From IMG/VR virus record IMGVR_UViG_3300017991_000195, positions 1 to 41,122 of that record: 41,122 nt of DNA. The stretch is one strand, 5' to 3'. Each line of letters starts with the position of its first letter. Position 1 is the first letter of the stretch. Source of the stretch: a virus. The notes beneath the pieces are model-generated. The model saw only the letters and a program-made list of their open reading frames with translations, was not told the DNA's origin and made no database searches. Both the position numbers and the translations under genes were made by a program. Positions 25,270-32,286 of this stretch are shown in pieces.

Positions 25270-25300
25270 TTGACACGACCCCCTTGAACGGCGGCAAAAT
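25270..25300 (+). promoter_or_regulatory. promoter candidate for second operon
   Basis: TTGACA at 25270-25275 is a perfect sigma70 -35 hexamer; CAAAAT at 25295-25300 is a fair -10 after 19 bases, slightly longer than the usual 17. It is the clearest promoter-like sequence noticed in the window and lies right after a terminator-like hairpin and before the first non-structural gene. This would be an early promoter read by host polymerase. Confidence 0.5.
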
Positions 25301-25417
25301 ATGAACATGCTCAAGCTCACGATACAAACAACGACCGACCGACGGAAGGGAGGCGACGCCGACAACTCTCTCAGAGATCCCGAGACGACGATGAACCCGA
25401 ACGACAAGGAGACGACG

Positions 25418-25801
25418 ATGAACACAACGACGACGATGAACCGTTCAATCTTCGCAGGAAGAATCAAGCCGACGAACAAGTTCCGAAGAGAAGAGATCAT
25501 TCGACAAGCGCGGAACATAGACGAGCTTCACCTCGCGCTCCCTCGCGCTCACACGAGAGGCGCGATCGACTCATGGCAACGCGAGAAGATCTCGGAGTCG
25601 CTCGACGAGGCGAAGAGAATTCTCGCGGCCGCGCTTCTTTACCTTGAGATGAACCCGAAGAGTGGTCTTCGTCCGACGCTCGTCGACGGAAGGATCCGCG
25701 ACGCGAGAGCGTTGATCGGAATCGCGTGGCCACAAATCCGAAGAGGTTCCGACTTGACGATCGACGAGAACGGATTGATCGTCGACCGCGACGAGGTGTA
25801 G
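25418..25801 (+). CDS. hypothetical helical protein, first gene of second operon
   Basis: I start this 127-residue protein at ATG 25418, six bases after AAGGAG. In-frame ATGs at 25301, 25391 and 25436 are alternatives; the longest would begin almost at the -10 element. The body is helical (IDSWQREKISESLDEAKRIL) with an acidic end. No domain recognised. First place after the promoter suggests an early, perhaps host-directed function; that is inference. Confidence 0.6.
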   Translation: MNTTTTMNRSIFAGRIKPTNKFRREEIIRQARNIDELHLALPRAHTRGAIDSWQREKISESLDEAKRILAAALLYLEMNPKSGLRPTLVDGRIRDARALIGIAWPQIRRGSDLTIDENGLIVDRDEV

Positions 25802-25805
25802 ACCG

Positions 25806-26204
25806 ATGAACGAGACGACGAACTCGAACACGGAAAGAGAGACGACGATGAACACGACGAAGACGAACCGCATTCCCACGACGAAGACGACACGCCGCGC
25901 GAGCTTCGGCAGAACTCGGAAGGCCTTCCCGAAGACGGTGAGCGGACGAAGCGTCGTTCCGATGGACGACGGCGACGCCGAGATCTTGATCACGAACCTC
26001 GACCGGATCTCCGACCTCGCGAGAGACCTCGCTTCCGCAATGAGAGAGAGTCGCTTCCGCGAGGATCACGTCGAGGACTATCTCGAAGGACTCGACGCCG
26101 ACAAGGTCGTCGCGTGGCTCGAAAGAGTCGCGAGCGACGGACGCTTCGTGAAGGCGGTCTTCGAGGACCGAGCGCGGGACGCGTGGCGAGACCCCGTCAA
26201 CTAG
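25806..26204 (+). CDS. hypothetical early protein (132 aa)
   Basis: The 132-residue product has a Thr/Arg/Lys-rich, probably disordered start and a helical second half (LITNLDRISDLARDLASAMR; VVAWLERVASDGRFVKAVFE). An internal ATG at 25848 also carries the GAGACGACG start sequence, so a 118-residue form is possible. The basic start could contact nucleic acid. No family recognised. Confidence 0.6.
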   Translation: MNETTNSNTERETTMNTTKTNRIPTTKTTRRASFGRTRKAFPKTVSGRSVVPMDDGDAEILITNLDRISDLARDLASAMRESRFREDHVEDYLEGLDADKVVAWLERVASDGRFVKAVFEDRARDAWRDPVN

Positions 26205-26222
26205 GGAAGGGGAGAGACGACG

Positions 26223-26465
26223 ATGAGGAACACGCTTCACCGAATTCGAGTCGGCGGGACGATGAGGACGGGACGGGGGAAGAGGAAGTCGGTCGTCCTC
26301 GTGAACGCGAAGAGGATCCCCTTCCTCTCCGGCGAGTGCTACGTCGGAGAAGAGTACGGACACCGGTTCTCGGTTCATGTGGTCGACGTTGCTCTCGTGA
26401 AGAGAGTCGAAGAACTCGACGTGATCCGAGGCGAACTCAAGACGGTCGGAACCGTCCAACTGTAG
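26223..26465 (+). CDS. small basic protein (80 aa)
   Basis: The 80-residue product looks like a compact beta barrel (HRIRVGGTMRTGRGKRKSVV, then FSVHVVDVALVKRVEELDVI). ATG 26223 follows GGGGAGAGACGACG, the start sequence shared by this operon. SH3- or OB-like small barrels can bind nucleic acid or host proteins, but no family is recognised. Confidence 0.6.
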   Translation: MRNTLHRIRVGGTMRTGRGKRKSVVLVNAKRIPFLSGECYVGEEYGHRFSVHVVDVALVKRVEELDVIRGELKTVGTVQL

Positions 26466-26479
26466 AGGGAGAGACGACG

Positions 26480-26869
26480 ATGAAACAACCGACAATGAAG
26501 CACGACCCGAACACGATCCGACGCGGACTCGAAACTCTTCAACGCCGAGTCGACCGAGCGCTTCTCATGATCGAGGAGAAGGACACGTTCGCGAACGCGT
26601 CTTCTCGACGCGAGGCGATCTCCGTGAACCAGTGGGACTGGGATCGACTCCGCAAGATCGACGAGCTTCTCGAAGAGGCCGCGACGGAGGTTCACCGACT
26701 CACGACTCGACGGTTCATGATCAAGCGCGGGATCGACGAACCTCGCGACGAGATCGAGAAGCAACTCGCGAAGGCGCTCGAAGAAGAGGAACTCCGAAGG
26801 ACCTTCCGACCGGCGGTCGTCGACTTTGTCGAGGCGCTCGCCATGGGCGGAACCACGAACCTCGCTTGA
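26480..26869 (+). CDS. hypothetical helical protein (129 aa)
   Basis: The start is ATG 26480 behind GGGAGAGACGACG. The 129-residue product is mostly helical with coiled-coil character (TIRRGLETLQRRVDRALLMI; RLRKIDELLEEAATEVHRLT). No motif recognised. It is followed by a 121-base gap containing two strong alternative hairpins. Confidence 0.6.
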   Translation: MKQPTMKHDPNTIRRGLETLQRRVDRALLMIEEKDTFANASSRREAISVNQWDWDRLRKIDELLEEAATEVHRLTTRRFMIKRGIDEPRDEIEKQLAKALEEEELRRTFRPAVVDFVEALAMGGTTNLA

Positions 26870-26911
26870 AGGGAACGAAGCGTGAAGACGACGACACGCT
26901 CTCAGATCAAC

Positions 26912-26977
26912 GACGACCGACTCCTCGCGGTTTATTCATCGTCGTCTCACCGCGAGTCGAGTCGGTCGTCTTCCTTT
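26912..26977 (+). terminator. 20-bp stem-loop followed by T-rich tract
   Basis: GACGACCGACTC plus CTCGCGGT (26912-26931) pairs with ACCGCGAG (26949-26956) and GAGTCGGTCGTC (26959-26970): twenty base pairs with a two-base bulge and a 17-base loop. TTCCTTT follows. It may be an intrinsic terminator or attenuator. Its last six stem bases are also needed by the next hairpin, so the two cannot form together. Confidence 0.65.
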
Positions 26978-26989
26978 GAAGGAGACGAC
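26965..26989 (+). promoter_or_regulatory. hairpin covering a Shine-Dalgarno sequence
   Basis: GTCGTCT (26965-26971) pairs with AGACGAC (26983-26989) and CCT pairs with AGG, with one bulged T and a TTGA loop. The stem buries AAGGAG (26979-26984), the ribosome site of the gene at 26991. Since 26965-26970 also closes the preceding stem-loop, the leader can adopt an open or closed form. Confidence 0.55.
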
Positions 26990-26990
26990 C

Positions 26991-27182
26991 ATGAACGCGA
27001 AGCAACGACGGACACTCGAAGAGGCGAGAAGCGTGATCGAAGAGATCGCGAGCGAAGAGAGGGACAAGAGGGAGAACGCGCCGGAGAACCTCTACGACTC
27101 CGAGCGATACGAGAACATGGAAGCGAGCGCGGACCTTCTCGACGAAGCCGTCCAGAATATCGAAGAGGCGCTCGAATACTAG
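26991..27182 (+). CDS. small acidic helical phage protein (63 aa)
   Basis: The 63-residue product matches, in pattern, a small protein common in diverse phages: a helix with EEARSVIEEIASEE, then ENLYDSERYENMEASADLLD and a closing EAVQNIEEALE. Such proteins are acidic helical hairpins of unknown function. I start at ATG 26991 with AAGGAG seven bases upstream; a TTG at 26976 would only translate the ribosome site. The start lies immediately behind the sequestering hairpin, so its translation may be regulated. Confidence 0.75.
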   Translation: MNAKQRRTLEEARSVIEEIASEERDKRENAPENLYDSERYENMEASADLLDEAVQNIEEALEY

Positions 27183-27215
27183 GACCCCCGAGGACCACAA
27201 CGAACGGAGACGACG

Positions 27216-27605
27216 ATGAACGAAGACACGACCGCAACCGAGACGACGAACACTTGCTCCCCGTATCGGGACCTCCCTCCCGAGACGACGACCGTGAACT
27301 CGTGGGCGACCTTCTGGGTCGAGCGAATTCGGAACATGATCCGAACCGTTCACGTCTACACGATGAGCGAACCGAACCTTCTCCGATCCGACCTCGACTT
27401 CCTCGACGTGCTTCGAGTCTTCGAGAGAACGATCCGCTCTCACTGGATCGAGTATCTCCAGGACCCGAGCGAGTTGAGACTCTCGATCCTTCTCGGACGG
27501 ATCGACGACGGACTCGAAGAACTACGACCTCAACTCGAACGGAAGCTCGTCGGACTCGGGTCGAATTATCAAGTCTACGAGGACCGAGACACGATCTACT
27601 ATTGA
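27216..27605 (+). CDS. hypothetical protein (129 aa)
   Basis: The 129-residue product begins with a Thr-rich disordered stretch, then helices with many aromatics (NSWATFWVERIRNMIRTVHV; RVFERTIRSHWIEYL). The ribosome site is GGAGACGACG before ATG 27216. No family recognised. A double hairpin follows its stop. Confidence 0.6.
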   Translation: MNEDTTATETTNTCSPYRDLPPETTTVNSWATFWVERIRNMIRTVHVYTMSEPNLLRSDLDFLDVLRVFERTIRSHWIEYLQDPSELRLSILLGRIDDGLEELRPQLERKLVGLGSNYQVYEDRDTIYY

Positions 27606-27614
27606 ACGTCGGTC

Positions 27615-27639
27615 GGTCGCTCATCCCTCCCGAGCGACC
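27615..27639 (+). other. intergenic hairpin 1 of a pair
   Basis: GGTCGCTC (27615-27622) pairs exactly with GAGCGACC (27632-27639), with loop ATCCCTCCC. The loop contains CCCTCC, complementary to a GGAGGG ribosome site. It may be a stability element, part of a terminator pair or an RNA that interacts with Shine-Dalgarno sequences; the last is speculative. Confidence 0.5.
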
Positions 27640-27645
27640 TTCCAC

Positions 27646-27698
27646 CGGGGCGAGCGTCGCGAGCTTGAGCAACTTCGACGCTCGCCCCGTCTCTTCTC
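27646..27698 (+). terminator. 14-bp perfect stem-loop with pyrimidine tail
   Basis: CGGGGCGAGCGTCG (27646-27659) pairs exactly with CGACGCTCGCCCCG (27676-27689) with a 16-base loop; TCTCTTCTC follows. This is the longest unbroken perfect stem seen in the window. It is a strong terminator candidate between two gene groups, although the tail is a T/C mix. Confidence 0.65.
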
Positions 27699-27782
27699 AC
27701 CATGGGGGACACGGAGGAACGGAGGAAGGCGGGACCGCGTCGACGCGAAGGACTGAGGAACGAACGACAGAAAGGCGACGAC

Positions 27783-28331
27783 ATGATCGAAGCGAAGGAC
27801 CTTCTCGGAATGGAGATCTCAGAACTCGACCGGCTCGAAGCGTTGATCCCTCTCGTGAGGGAGCGCCTCGAACTCGAAGCGAAGATCGAGGCGGTCTATC
27901 TCAGGGAACCGAAGGCGAAGAAGACCGCGACGATCGACGGAGCAAAGGTCGAGCTTCCCGCCGGCAAGATCCCCGGGTCGCAACCCGACACAATGGTCGA
28001 CGCGGCGAAGCCGAAGAACGAGGCGCCTCCCGAGGTCTCGGACGATCCGTTCCCCGAGGAGACGACGGAGGATCCTCCCCCTCGGAAGAAGACCTCGTCG
28101 CGAGCGACGGGAGCGGAGAAGGAAGAACTCATCGAAGCGACGAGCGACGCGATCAAGAACCTCGGAGAACCTTCTCGCGTGAAGACGATCGCGGAAGAGG
28201 TCGCGAGGATTCTCGTGATCGACGACCCGAAGTCGATCGAGGGGAAGATCAAGGGGATCTTGAGTCGGTCGCGAATGGACGAGAACGGACGGTTCGTTCT
28301 CGTGAGTCGCGGACTCTACTCGAACCGATAG
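27783..28331 (+). CDS. possible HARE-HTH winged-helix protein
   Basis: I start the 182-residue protein at ATG 27783 behind GAAAGG; an ATG at 27702 has no ribosome site. The N-terminus is a coiled coil (LDRLEALIPLVRERLELEAK), the centre a Pro/Glu-rich linker. The last 70 residues (AIKNLGEPSRVKTIAEEVAR; KSIEGKIKGILSRSRMDENG; FVLVSRGLYS) follow the HARE-HTH winged-helix pattern found in restriction, chromatin and RNA-polymerase-associated proteins. DNA binding or transcription control is therefore plausible. Confidence in the domain is moderate. Confidence 0.6.
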   Translation: MIEAKDLLGMEISELDRLEALIPLVRERLELEAKIEAVYLREPKAKKTATIDGAKVELPAGKIPGSQPDTMVDAAKPKNEAPPEVSDDPFPEETTEDPPPRKKTSSRATGAEKEELIEATSDAIKNLGEPSRVKTIAEEVARILVIDDPKSIEGKIKGILSRSRMDENGRFVLVSRGLYSNR

Positions 28332-28359
28332 AAGGGAGGAAGACGAACGATCAAACGAA

Positions 28360-28377
28360 GGCGAGCGTTCCCTCGCC
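28360..28377 (+). other. small intergenic hairpin
   Basis: GGCGAG (28360-28365) pairs with CTCGCC (28372-28377) across a six-base loop in the gap before the zinc-ribbon gene. No T-run follows. It could influence translation or RNA stability. Confidence 0.35.
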
Positions 28378-28409
28378 GAACAACGAACAAGCGGACGAAA
28401 GGATTCACC

Positions 28410-29147
28410 ATGGAGACGACAACGAACGACGCTCCGTCGTGCGTGGTATGCGGCGAGTCGAAGGTCTGGAGCAAGCAAGCGGAAGACTGGGTCGACCGAC
28501 CGCTCGACCCGTGCGAGGAGTGCGGGGATCTCGTGTGCGAGATCTGTTCAACGGGGGGCGTGTGTCTCGACTGCTCTCTTCGGGAGAAGGTCTCGGAGGG
28601 AGAGGCCTCGCGAGAGGCGACAGGAGAGGCGGAGAGCGACGATCCCTTCTCGGGGGACGAGGACACGGGGGGCGGGGAGAAGTCCAGGGAGACGGGACGA
28701 GAGGCGCCTCAAACGGGACCCGACGAGATCGAGGTCGATCTCGATCCTCCCTTCGAGGAGACGACGACGATCGACGGGGTCCCGATCGACTCGACAACGC
28801 CTCTCGACGAGTGGGTCGACGAGGACCCAGAGGACGACGAGGACGACCTCGATCCCGAGCGCCTCAAGGATACCGCCGGGAAGCTTGAGTCCGTCTCCGT
28901 CGATCCTGGAGCGTCTCAAGAGGCGTTCGTGATCAACCCGACGAAGACGCTCTCGGGAGCGTTCTCGATCCGTCCGAAGGACCGCCTCTCGCGGATCATG
29001 TCGGAGGTCTTCTTCGCGGTCGACTGGATCGACCGAGAGGACCTCTCGGGGAGGGACGCGGTCCGAGCGCTCTCTCCCTGGATCTTGAACCTCGTCGATC
29101 TCGCGATCGAGTTCTCCGCGTCGGAGATGGAAGGGAGGGACTCATGA
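28410..29147 (+). CDS. eight-cysteine zinc-ribbon protein (245 aa)
   Basis: Residues 11-55 hold four CxxC-type pairs: Cys11/14, Cys35/38, Cys43/46 and Cys52/55 (CVVCG, CEECGD, CEICS, CLDC). That spacing can bind two zinc ions, like LIM, RING or B-box modules. A long acidic, disordered stretch follows (residues about 60-150), then a helical C-terminal domain (RLSRIMSEVFFAVDWIDRED). The layout suggests a host-protein or nucleic-acid adaptor. The stop overlaps the DUF932 gene by ATGA. No family named with confidence. Confidence 0.65.
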   Translation: METTTNDAPSCVVCGESKVWSKQAEDWVDRPLDPCEECGDLVCEICSTGGVCLDCSLREKVSEGEASREATGEAESDDPFSGDEDTGGGEKSRETGREAPQTGPDEIEVDLDPPFEETTTIDGVPIDSTTPLDEWVDEDPEDDEDDLDPERLKDTAGKLESVSVDPGASQEAFVINPTKTLSGAFSIRPKDRLSRIMSEVFFAVDWIDREDLSGRDAVRALSPWILNLVDLAIEFSASEMEGRDS

Positions 29148-30241
29148 ACGATCACACGGTATCGAGAGAGTGGGCGACCCGTCCGGACGATCAACGGTTC
29201 CTCTCCCTCGGAGAGCTTCGCTCGGCGGTCGAGTCGAGGCGCGAACGTTCGAGGGAGATCCCGACTTCGATCGTCGAGATGGAATGTCTTCCGACTCCCG
29301 ACGGTTCGATCGAGATCGCGACCGACGCGGGATCCTTCGAACCGACGAATTGGTCCTTCGGACAACTCTCTCGCCTCGCGGGGGCGCCTCCGAGGTATCT
29401 TCGAACGCTTCCCGCCGAGCTTGCGTGTCGGAACCTCGACGAAGGTCTACGCGTCGCGCCTCGAACCGCGAACGTCTTCCTCGCCGAGCGACGGAAGGGA
29501 GCGCGACAACGCCTTCGGGCGATCGTGTCTCCGAGGTATGGTCGGGTCTGGGATTCGGAGATCGTCCGAGAGGTCGAAGCGTGGAACGATCGCAACGGGA
29601 ACCGATGGACGATCCCCGGCGCGACGTATCAAGGGACGGACCCGAAGCGAGCGACGACTCTTTACGCGTCCGACCGCGACGTGTTCCTCTTCCTCGTGGA
29701 CGAGACCCGTCCGATCGAGGTTCACGGGGACCGTCTCTCGCGTGGTTTCTACCTCTGGAATTCGGAGGTCGGGTCGGCGACTTGCGGTCTTCGGTTCTTC
29801 CTGTATCGGTACGTGTGCGACAACCGAATCATTTGGGGCGTTCAAAACCAGATCGAGTGGAAGTTCAAGCACACGTCCGGCGCCCCCGAGCGCTTCGAGA
29901 TGCTACGCGAAGAGATCGCCCCCCGCGTTCTCGAATACGTTGAGTCGTCGGATCGTCCGACGCTCGAAGCTCTCTCGAAGGCGATGAGGACGCGCCTCGG
30001 GAAGGACGAGGACGAGATCGTCGAGAAGCTCGCGACGAGGAAGCTCGGATCTCATTCGAAGTCCGGCGCTCGACAGATCGTCGCGGACTCGAAGGCCGAA
30101 GGCGGGGACTGGAGAACGTGCTACTCGATCGCGAACGCGATCACCGCGAGAGCGCGGTCTCTCCCGTTCACCGACGCGAGGACGAAGCTCGAACGGTCGA
30201 GCGCTCCGATCCTGGAGTTCGCTCGTTCAACTCAGAACTAG
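29144..30241 (+). CDS. DUF932 domain protein
   Basis: The 365-residue protein matches the DUF932 family common in phages and plasmids. Typical parts are GQLSRLAGAPPRYLRTLP, the central LRAIVSPRYGRVWDSEIV and RGFYLWNSEVGSATCGLRFF near residue 200-220, followed by RYVCDNRIIWG. The function is unknown; members usually lie near recombination or replication genes. It follows the zinc-ribbon gene in an ATGA overlap, so the two are probably made together. Confidence 0.85.
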   Translation: MNDHTVSREWATRPDDQRFLSLGELRSAVESRRERSREIPTSIVEMECLPTPDGSIEIATDAGSFEPTNWSFGQLSRLAGAPPRYLRTLPAELACRNLDEGLRVAPRTANVFLAERRKGARQRLRAIVSPRYGRVWDSEIVREVEAWNDRNGNRWTIPGATYQGTDPKRATTLYASDRDVFLFLVDETRPIEVHGDRLSRGFYLWNSEVGSATCGLRFFLYRYVCDNRIIWGVQNQIEWKFKHTSGAPERFEMLREEIAPRVLEYVESSDRPTLEALSKAMRTRLGKDEDEIVEKLATRKLGSHSKSGARQIVADSKAEGGDWRTCYSIANAITARARSLPFTDARTKLERSSAPILEFARSTQN

Positions 30242-30250
30242 AACGGTGAG

Positions 30251-30298
30251 GAACGACGCCGGTCGGATCGCGTGAGCGGTCCGGCCGTGTCGTCGTTC
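30251..30298 (+). other. long two-part hairpin before 30313 gene
   Basis: GAACGACG (30251-30258) pairs with CGTCGTTC (30291-30298). Inside, CGGATCGC pairs with GCGGTCCG (one G-U pair), and a further few pairs link CGG and GCCG around a GTGA loop. The ribosome site GGAAAGGGGAAAGC follows it directly. It may be an attenuator, RNA stability element or small structured RNA. Confidence 0.55.
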
Positions 30299-30312
30299 GG
30301 AAAGGGGAAAGC

Positions 30313-30789
30313 ATGACGACGATAGATCAAGCATTCGACGCGAAGCTCTCCGCGAGGATCGCTCCCCTCGAAGCGAAGCTCGACCGACTTCTCGCGATCG
30401 CTCAGAACGGATCCGCGAAGAAGACCGAGGAGACGACGGAGACGGACTCGAAGAAGAAGAGGAAGGCCTCGAAAGGTCCCCGGATCCGGTGGGAACCGGT
30501 GATGAGGAAGTTCGAAGAGGCGATCTTCGGGGCGGATCGTCCGATGAAACTTTGGGAAGGATGGAAGGTCGCCGCGAGGGAACTCGACGTGTTCGAGGGG
30601 AACCGAACAACGGAGAAGAAGTTCAACGCTTCCGTCTCGAACTACGCGGACGACTCGGGGCGATACAAGTTCGAGCAACTCTTCGTCCGAGTCGGACACA
30701 AGACCTACGACTCGAAGAGGCGCCTCGATCAACTCGACAAGGAAGCGACCGACTCCTCGGAACTTCCGTTCGGGAAGGGGGTCGCTTGA
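30313..30789 (+). CDS. hypothetical basic protein (158 aa)
   Basis: The 158-residue product has an N-terminal helix (DAKLSARIAPLEAKLDRLLA), a Lys/Glu/Thr-rich linker (residues about 35-55) and a basic compact domain (WEPVMRKFEEAIFGADRP; KKFNASVSNYADDSG; VRVGHKTYDSKRRLDQ). The basic domain may bind DNA. No family recognised. Confidence 0.6.
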   Translation: MTTIDQAFDAKLSARIAPLEAKLDRLLAIAQNGSAKKTEETTETDSKKKRKASKGPRIRWEPVMRKFEEAIFGADRPMKLWEGWKVAARELDVFEGNRTTEKKFNASVSNYADDSGRYKFEQLFVRVGHKTYDSKRRLDQLDKEATDSSELPFGKGVA

Positions 30790-30790
30790 T

Positions 30791-31366
30791 ATGTCGACCC
30801 CGAATGCTCGCGTTCCGTGGCTCCACGAACCGACACGCGAAGAGATCACCGAACACGCCGACGAGGTTCAAACGATCCGAGAGCGGATCGGTCTTCGGAA
30901 GTATCGGACACAAGTCCTCGGAAGCTCGTTCCTCGTCGGGGGAGATCCCCGCGTTCCCTTCGGGTTCGTTGCGATCGACCTTCACCCCGTTCGGTTCCTT
31001 CTCCCCGCGTGGAAGCTTCTCTTCGTTCTCGATCGAAGCGAGTCGGAGGGGAGGGAACTCGGAGAGGTCCTCTCCGAGCTTCACCCGGGGACGACCTCGA
31101 TCGAGTCGTCGCTCGGTCTCGTTTGGCTCCAGTACGTCGCGAGGCCGGGGACGACTCTCGGGACGGTCGTCTCGGATCGTGTCGGAGAGGGAGGGATCTT
31201 CGGTCTACTTCTCACGACGGTCTCCTCGATCTACCTCTTGAGGTCGGGGATCGACGGGGAGGTTCGGAACCTCACTCACGGCGAGGTCCTCTCCGTCGTC
31301 GAAGAGACTCAACTCAAGGAACTCTATCGGCTCGACTTGATCGAGCGGGAGGTGAACCCGATATGA
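30791..31366 (+). CDS. hypothetical protein (191 aa)
   Basis: The 191-residue product has a mixed alpha/beta pattern with hydrophobic strands (FGFVAIDLHPVRFLLPAWKL; GIFGLLLTTVSSIYLLRSG) but no convincing membrane helix. It begins two bases after the preceding stop and ends in an ATGA overlap. No family recognised. Confidence 0.6.
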   Translation: MSTPNARVPWLHEPTREEITEHADEVQTIRERIGLRKYRTQVLGSSFLVGGDPRVPFGFVAIDLHPVRFLLPAWKLLFVLDRSESEGRELGEVLSELHPGTTSIESSLGLVWLQYVARPGTTLGTVVSDRVGEGGIFGLLLTTVSSIYLLRSGIDGEVRNLTHGEVLSVVEETQLKELYRLDLIEREVNPI

Positions 31367-31701
31367 ACGAGGTTCCGGAAGAGAGGCGAGACGCGGTCCT
31401 CACGCTCCGACTCTTCCTTCTCGAATTCGCTCGACTCATGGGAAGGAAGACGAGGACGAAGGACTCGTATCGTCGAATGAATCAGGTAATGGGCGCCGCG
31501 TACTTCGCGACGGGGATCGTCGGTCTCAAGGGGGAACCGTTCCGCGAGTTCCTTCACGAGATTCTCGACGAGTTCATGAACGCCGTTCATGAGTCGGAGC
31601 GCGTGGCCGTGTTCGGGACGTTGAGGTCGATCGTCCTCACGGAGATCGTCGAGGAAGAGATCGAACTCGGAGACTGGGAAGAGAAGGGAGAGCAAGCATG
31701 A
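31363..31701 (+). CDS. hypothetical helical protein (112 aa)
   Basis: The ATG at 31363 overlaps the previous stop and the stop overlaps the next start. The 112-residue product is helical (AVLTLRLFLLEFARLMGRKT; FREFLHEILDEFMNAVHESE) and ends acidic. No family recognised. Its fit in the overlap chain supports it as a real gene. Confidence 0.6.
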   Translation: MNEVPEERRDAVLTLRLFLLEFARLMGRKTRTKDSYRRMNQVMGAAYFATGIVGLKGEPFREFLHEILDEFMNAVHESERVAVFGTLRSIVLTEIVEEEIELGDWEEKGEQA

Positions 31702-32087
31702 ACGAGGAACACACGAACAACGGAGTCGAAGTCGAGGTCGAGGTCTCGGGATTCGAGCGACTCACGATCGGACAACTCGAAGAGGTCGTGAAGCTCTCGG
31801 GAGAATTCCAGAGGATCAAGGCGGAGATCTCCGAGCTTGAGGAAGAGAAGTCCGAGACGAACGAGAAGATCAAGTCGAAGAAGTCGCGTCTCGAAGAGAT
31901 CGCGGATCGCGTGACGAAGCTTCACCTCGGAGTCGACGACGACAAACAACTCACGATTTTCGACAAGGGAGGCGCGAATGAAGAGGACGTTCCGAGCGAG
32001 GAGACGGAGGACGAGGAAGACGACGCTTCACTCGGAGCGATCGAGGAAGAGGCGATCGAAGAGGACTTCGGAGCGTGGGACGAATGA
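31698..32087 (+). CDS. acidic coiled-coil protein (129 aa)
   Basis: The 129-residue product has a central coiled coil (FQRIKAEISELEEEKSETNE; SRLEEIADRVTKLH) and a very acidic tail (SEETEDEEDDASLGAIEEEA). The tail could mimic DNA or bind SSB-like partners, as acidic tails of several phage proteins do; that is speculation. Its stop GAATGA lies at a puzzling junction with the next reading frame. Confidence 0.65.
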   Translation: MNEEHTNNGVEVEVEVSGFERLTIGQLEEVVKLSGEFQRIKAEISELEEEKSETNEKIKSKKSRLEEIADRVTKLHLGVDDDKQLTIFDKGGANEEDVPSEETEDEEDDASLGAIEEEAIEEDFGAWDE

Positions 32088-32286
32088 TCACCTCACGAGG
32101 CGCGATCGGATCGAAGCTCGCTTCGCCGACCGCCTCATGGAGAAGATCGAGGAGAAGAACGGAATCGAGTTCACGGGGATCGTATGGTCGGCAACGATCG
32201 CGCTCGTCTCCGACGAAGCGTATCGGTTCCTCGTGGCGTTGAGAGAACTCCGAGCGATCGGAGAGAAGGGAGAGTCGAATGAGTGA
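32086..32286 (+). CDS. small gene without clear start (66 codons)
   Basis: From about 32086 the frame ending at 32286 has the genome's normal codon style and reads DHLTRRDRIEARFADRLMEK, then IEFTGIVWSATIALVSDEA. Yet no ATG, GTG or TTG opens it here: the ATG at 32084 is in another frame with unusual codons, and the first in-frame ATG (32137) lacks a ribosome site. Either one base has been lost after the ATG, or the upstream protein is extended by a +1 shift at its TGA, or translation starts at 32137 giving 49 residues. Its end overlaps the next gene by eight bases. Confidence 0.45.
   Translation, partial: DHLTRRDRIEARFADRLMEKIEEKNGIEFTGIVWSATIALVSDEAYRFLVALRELRAIGEKGESNE

Larger units (their letters stand above)
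25123..25417. promoter_or_regulatory. boundary between virion and second operon
   Basis: This interval holds no supported gene. It has G-runs at 25157-25188, a perfect palindrome GCCGAATTCGGC (25223-25234) that recurs at 41057-41068, a terminator-like hairpin, a promoter candidate and a tandem series of GACGACGATG start sequences. It separates the structural from the non-structural genes. Confidence 0.6.

Noticed and set aside
25301-25417. N-terminal extension of the first non-structural gene from ATG 25301
   Set aside because: The ATG abuts the -10 candidate and has no ribosome site. ATG 25418 has AAGGAG at ideal distance.
26882-28888. 668-codon open frame on the + strand
   Set aside because: It crosses several genes with good ribosome sites and strong intergenic hairpins. 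Its product is almost all Arg, Glu, Asp, Ser and Gly, as expected from a shadow frame.
32084-32239. ATG-started frame overlapping the stop at 32087
   Set aside because: It uses rare codons and gives a Ser/Arg-rich product, while the frame ending at 32286 has normal codon style.
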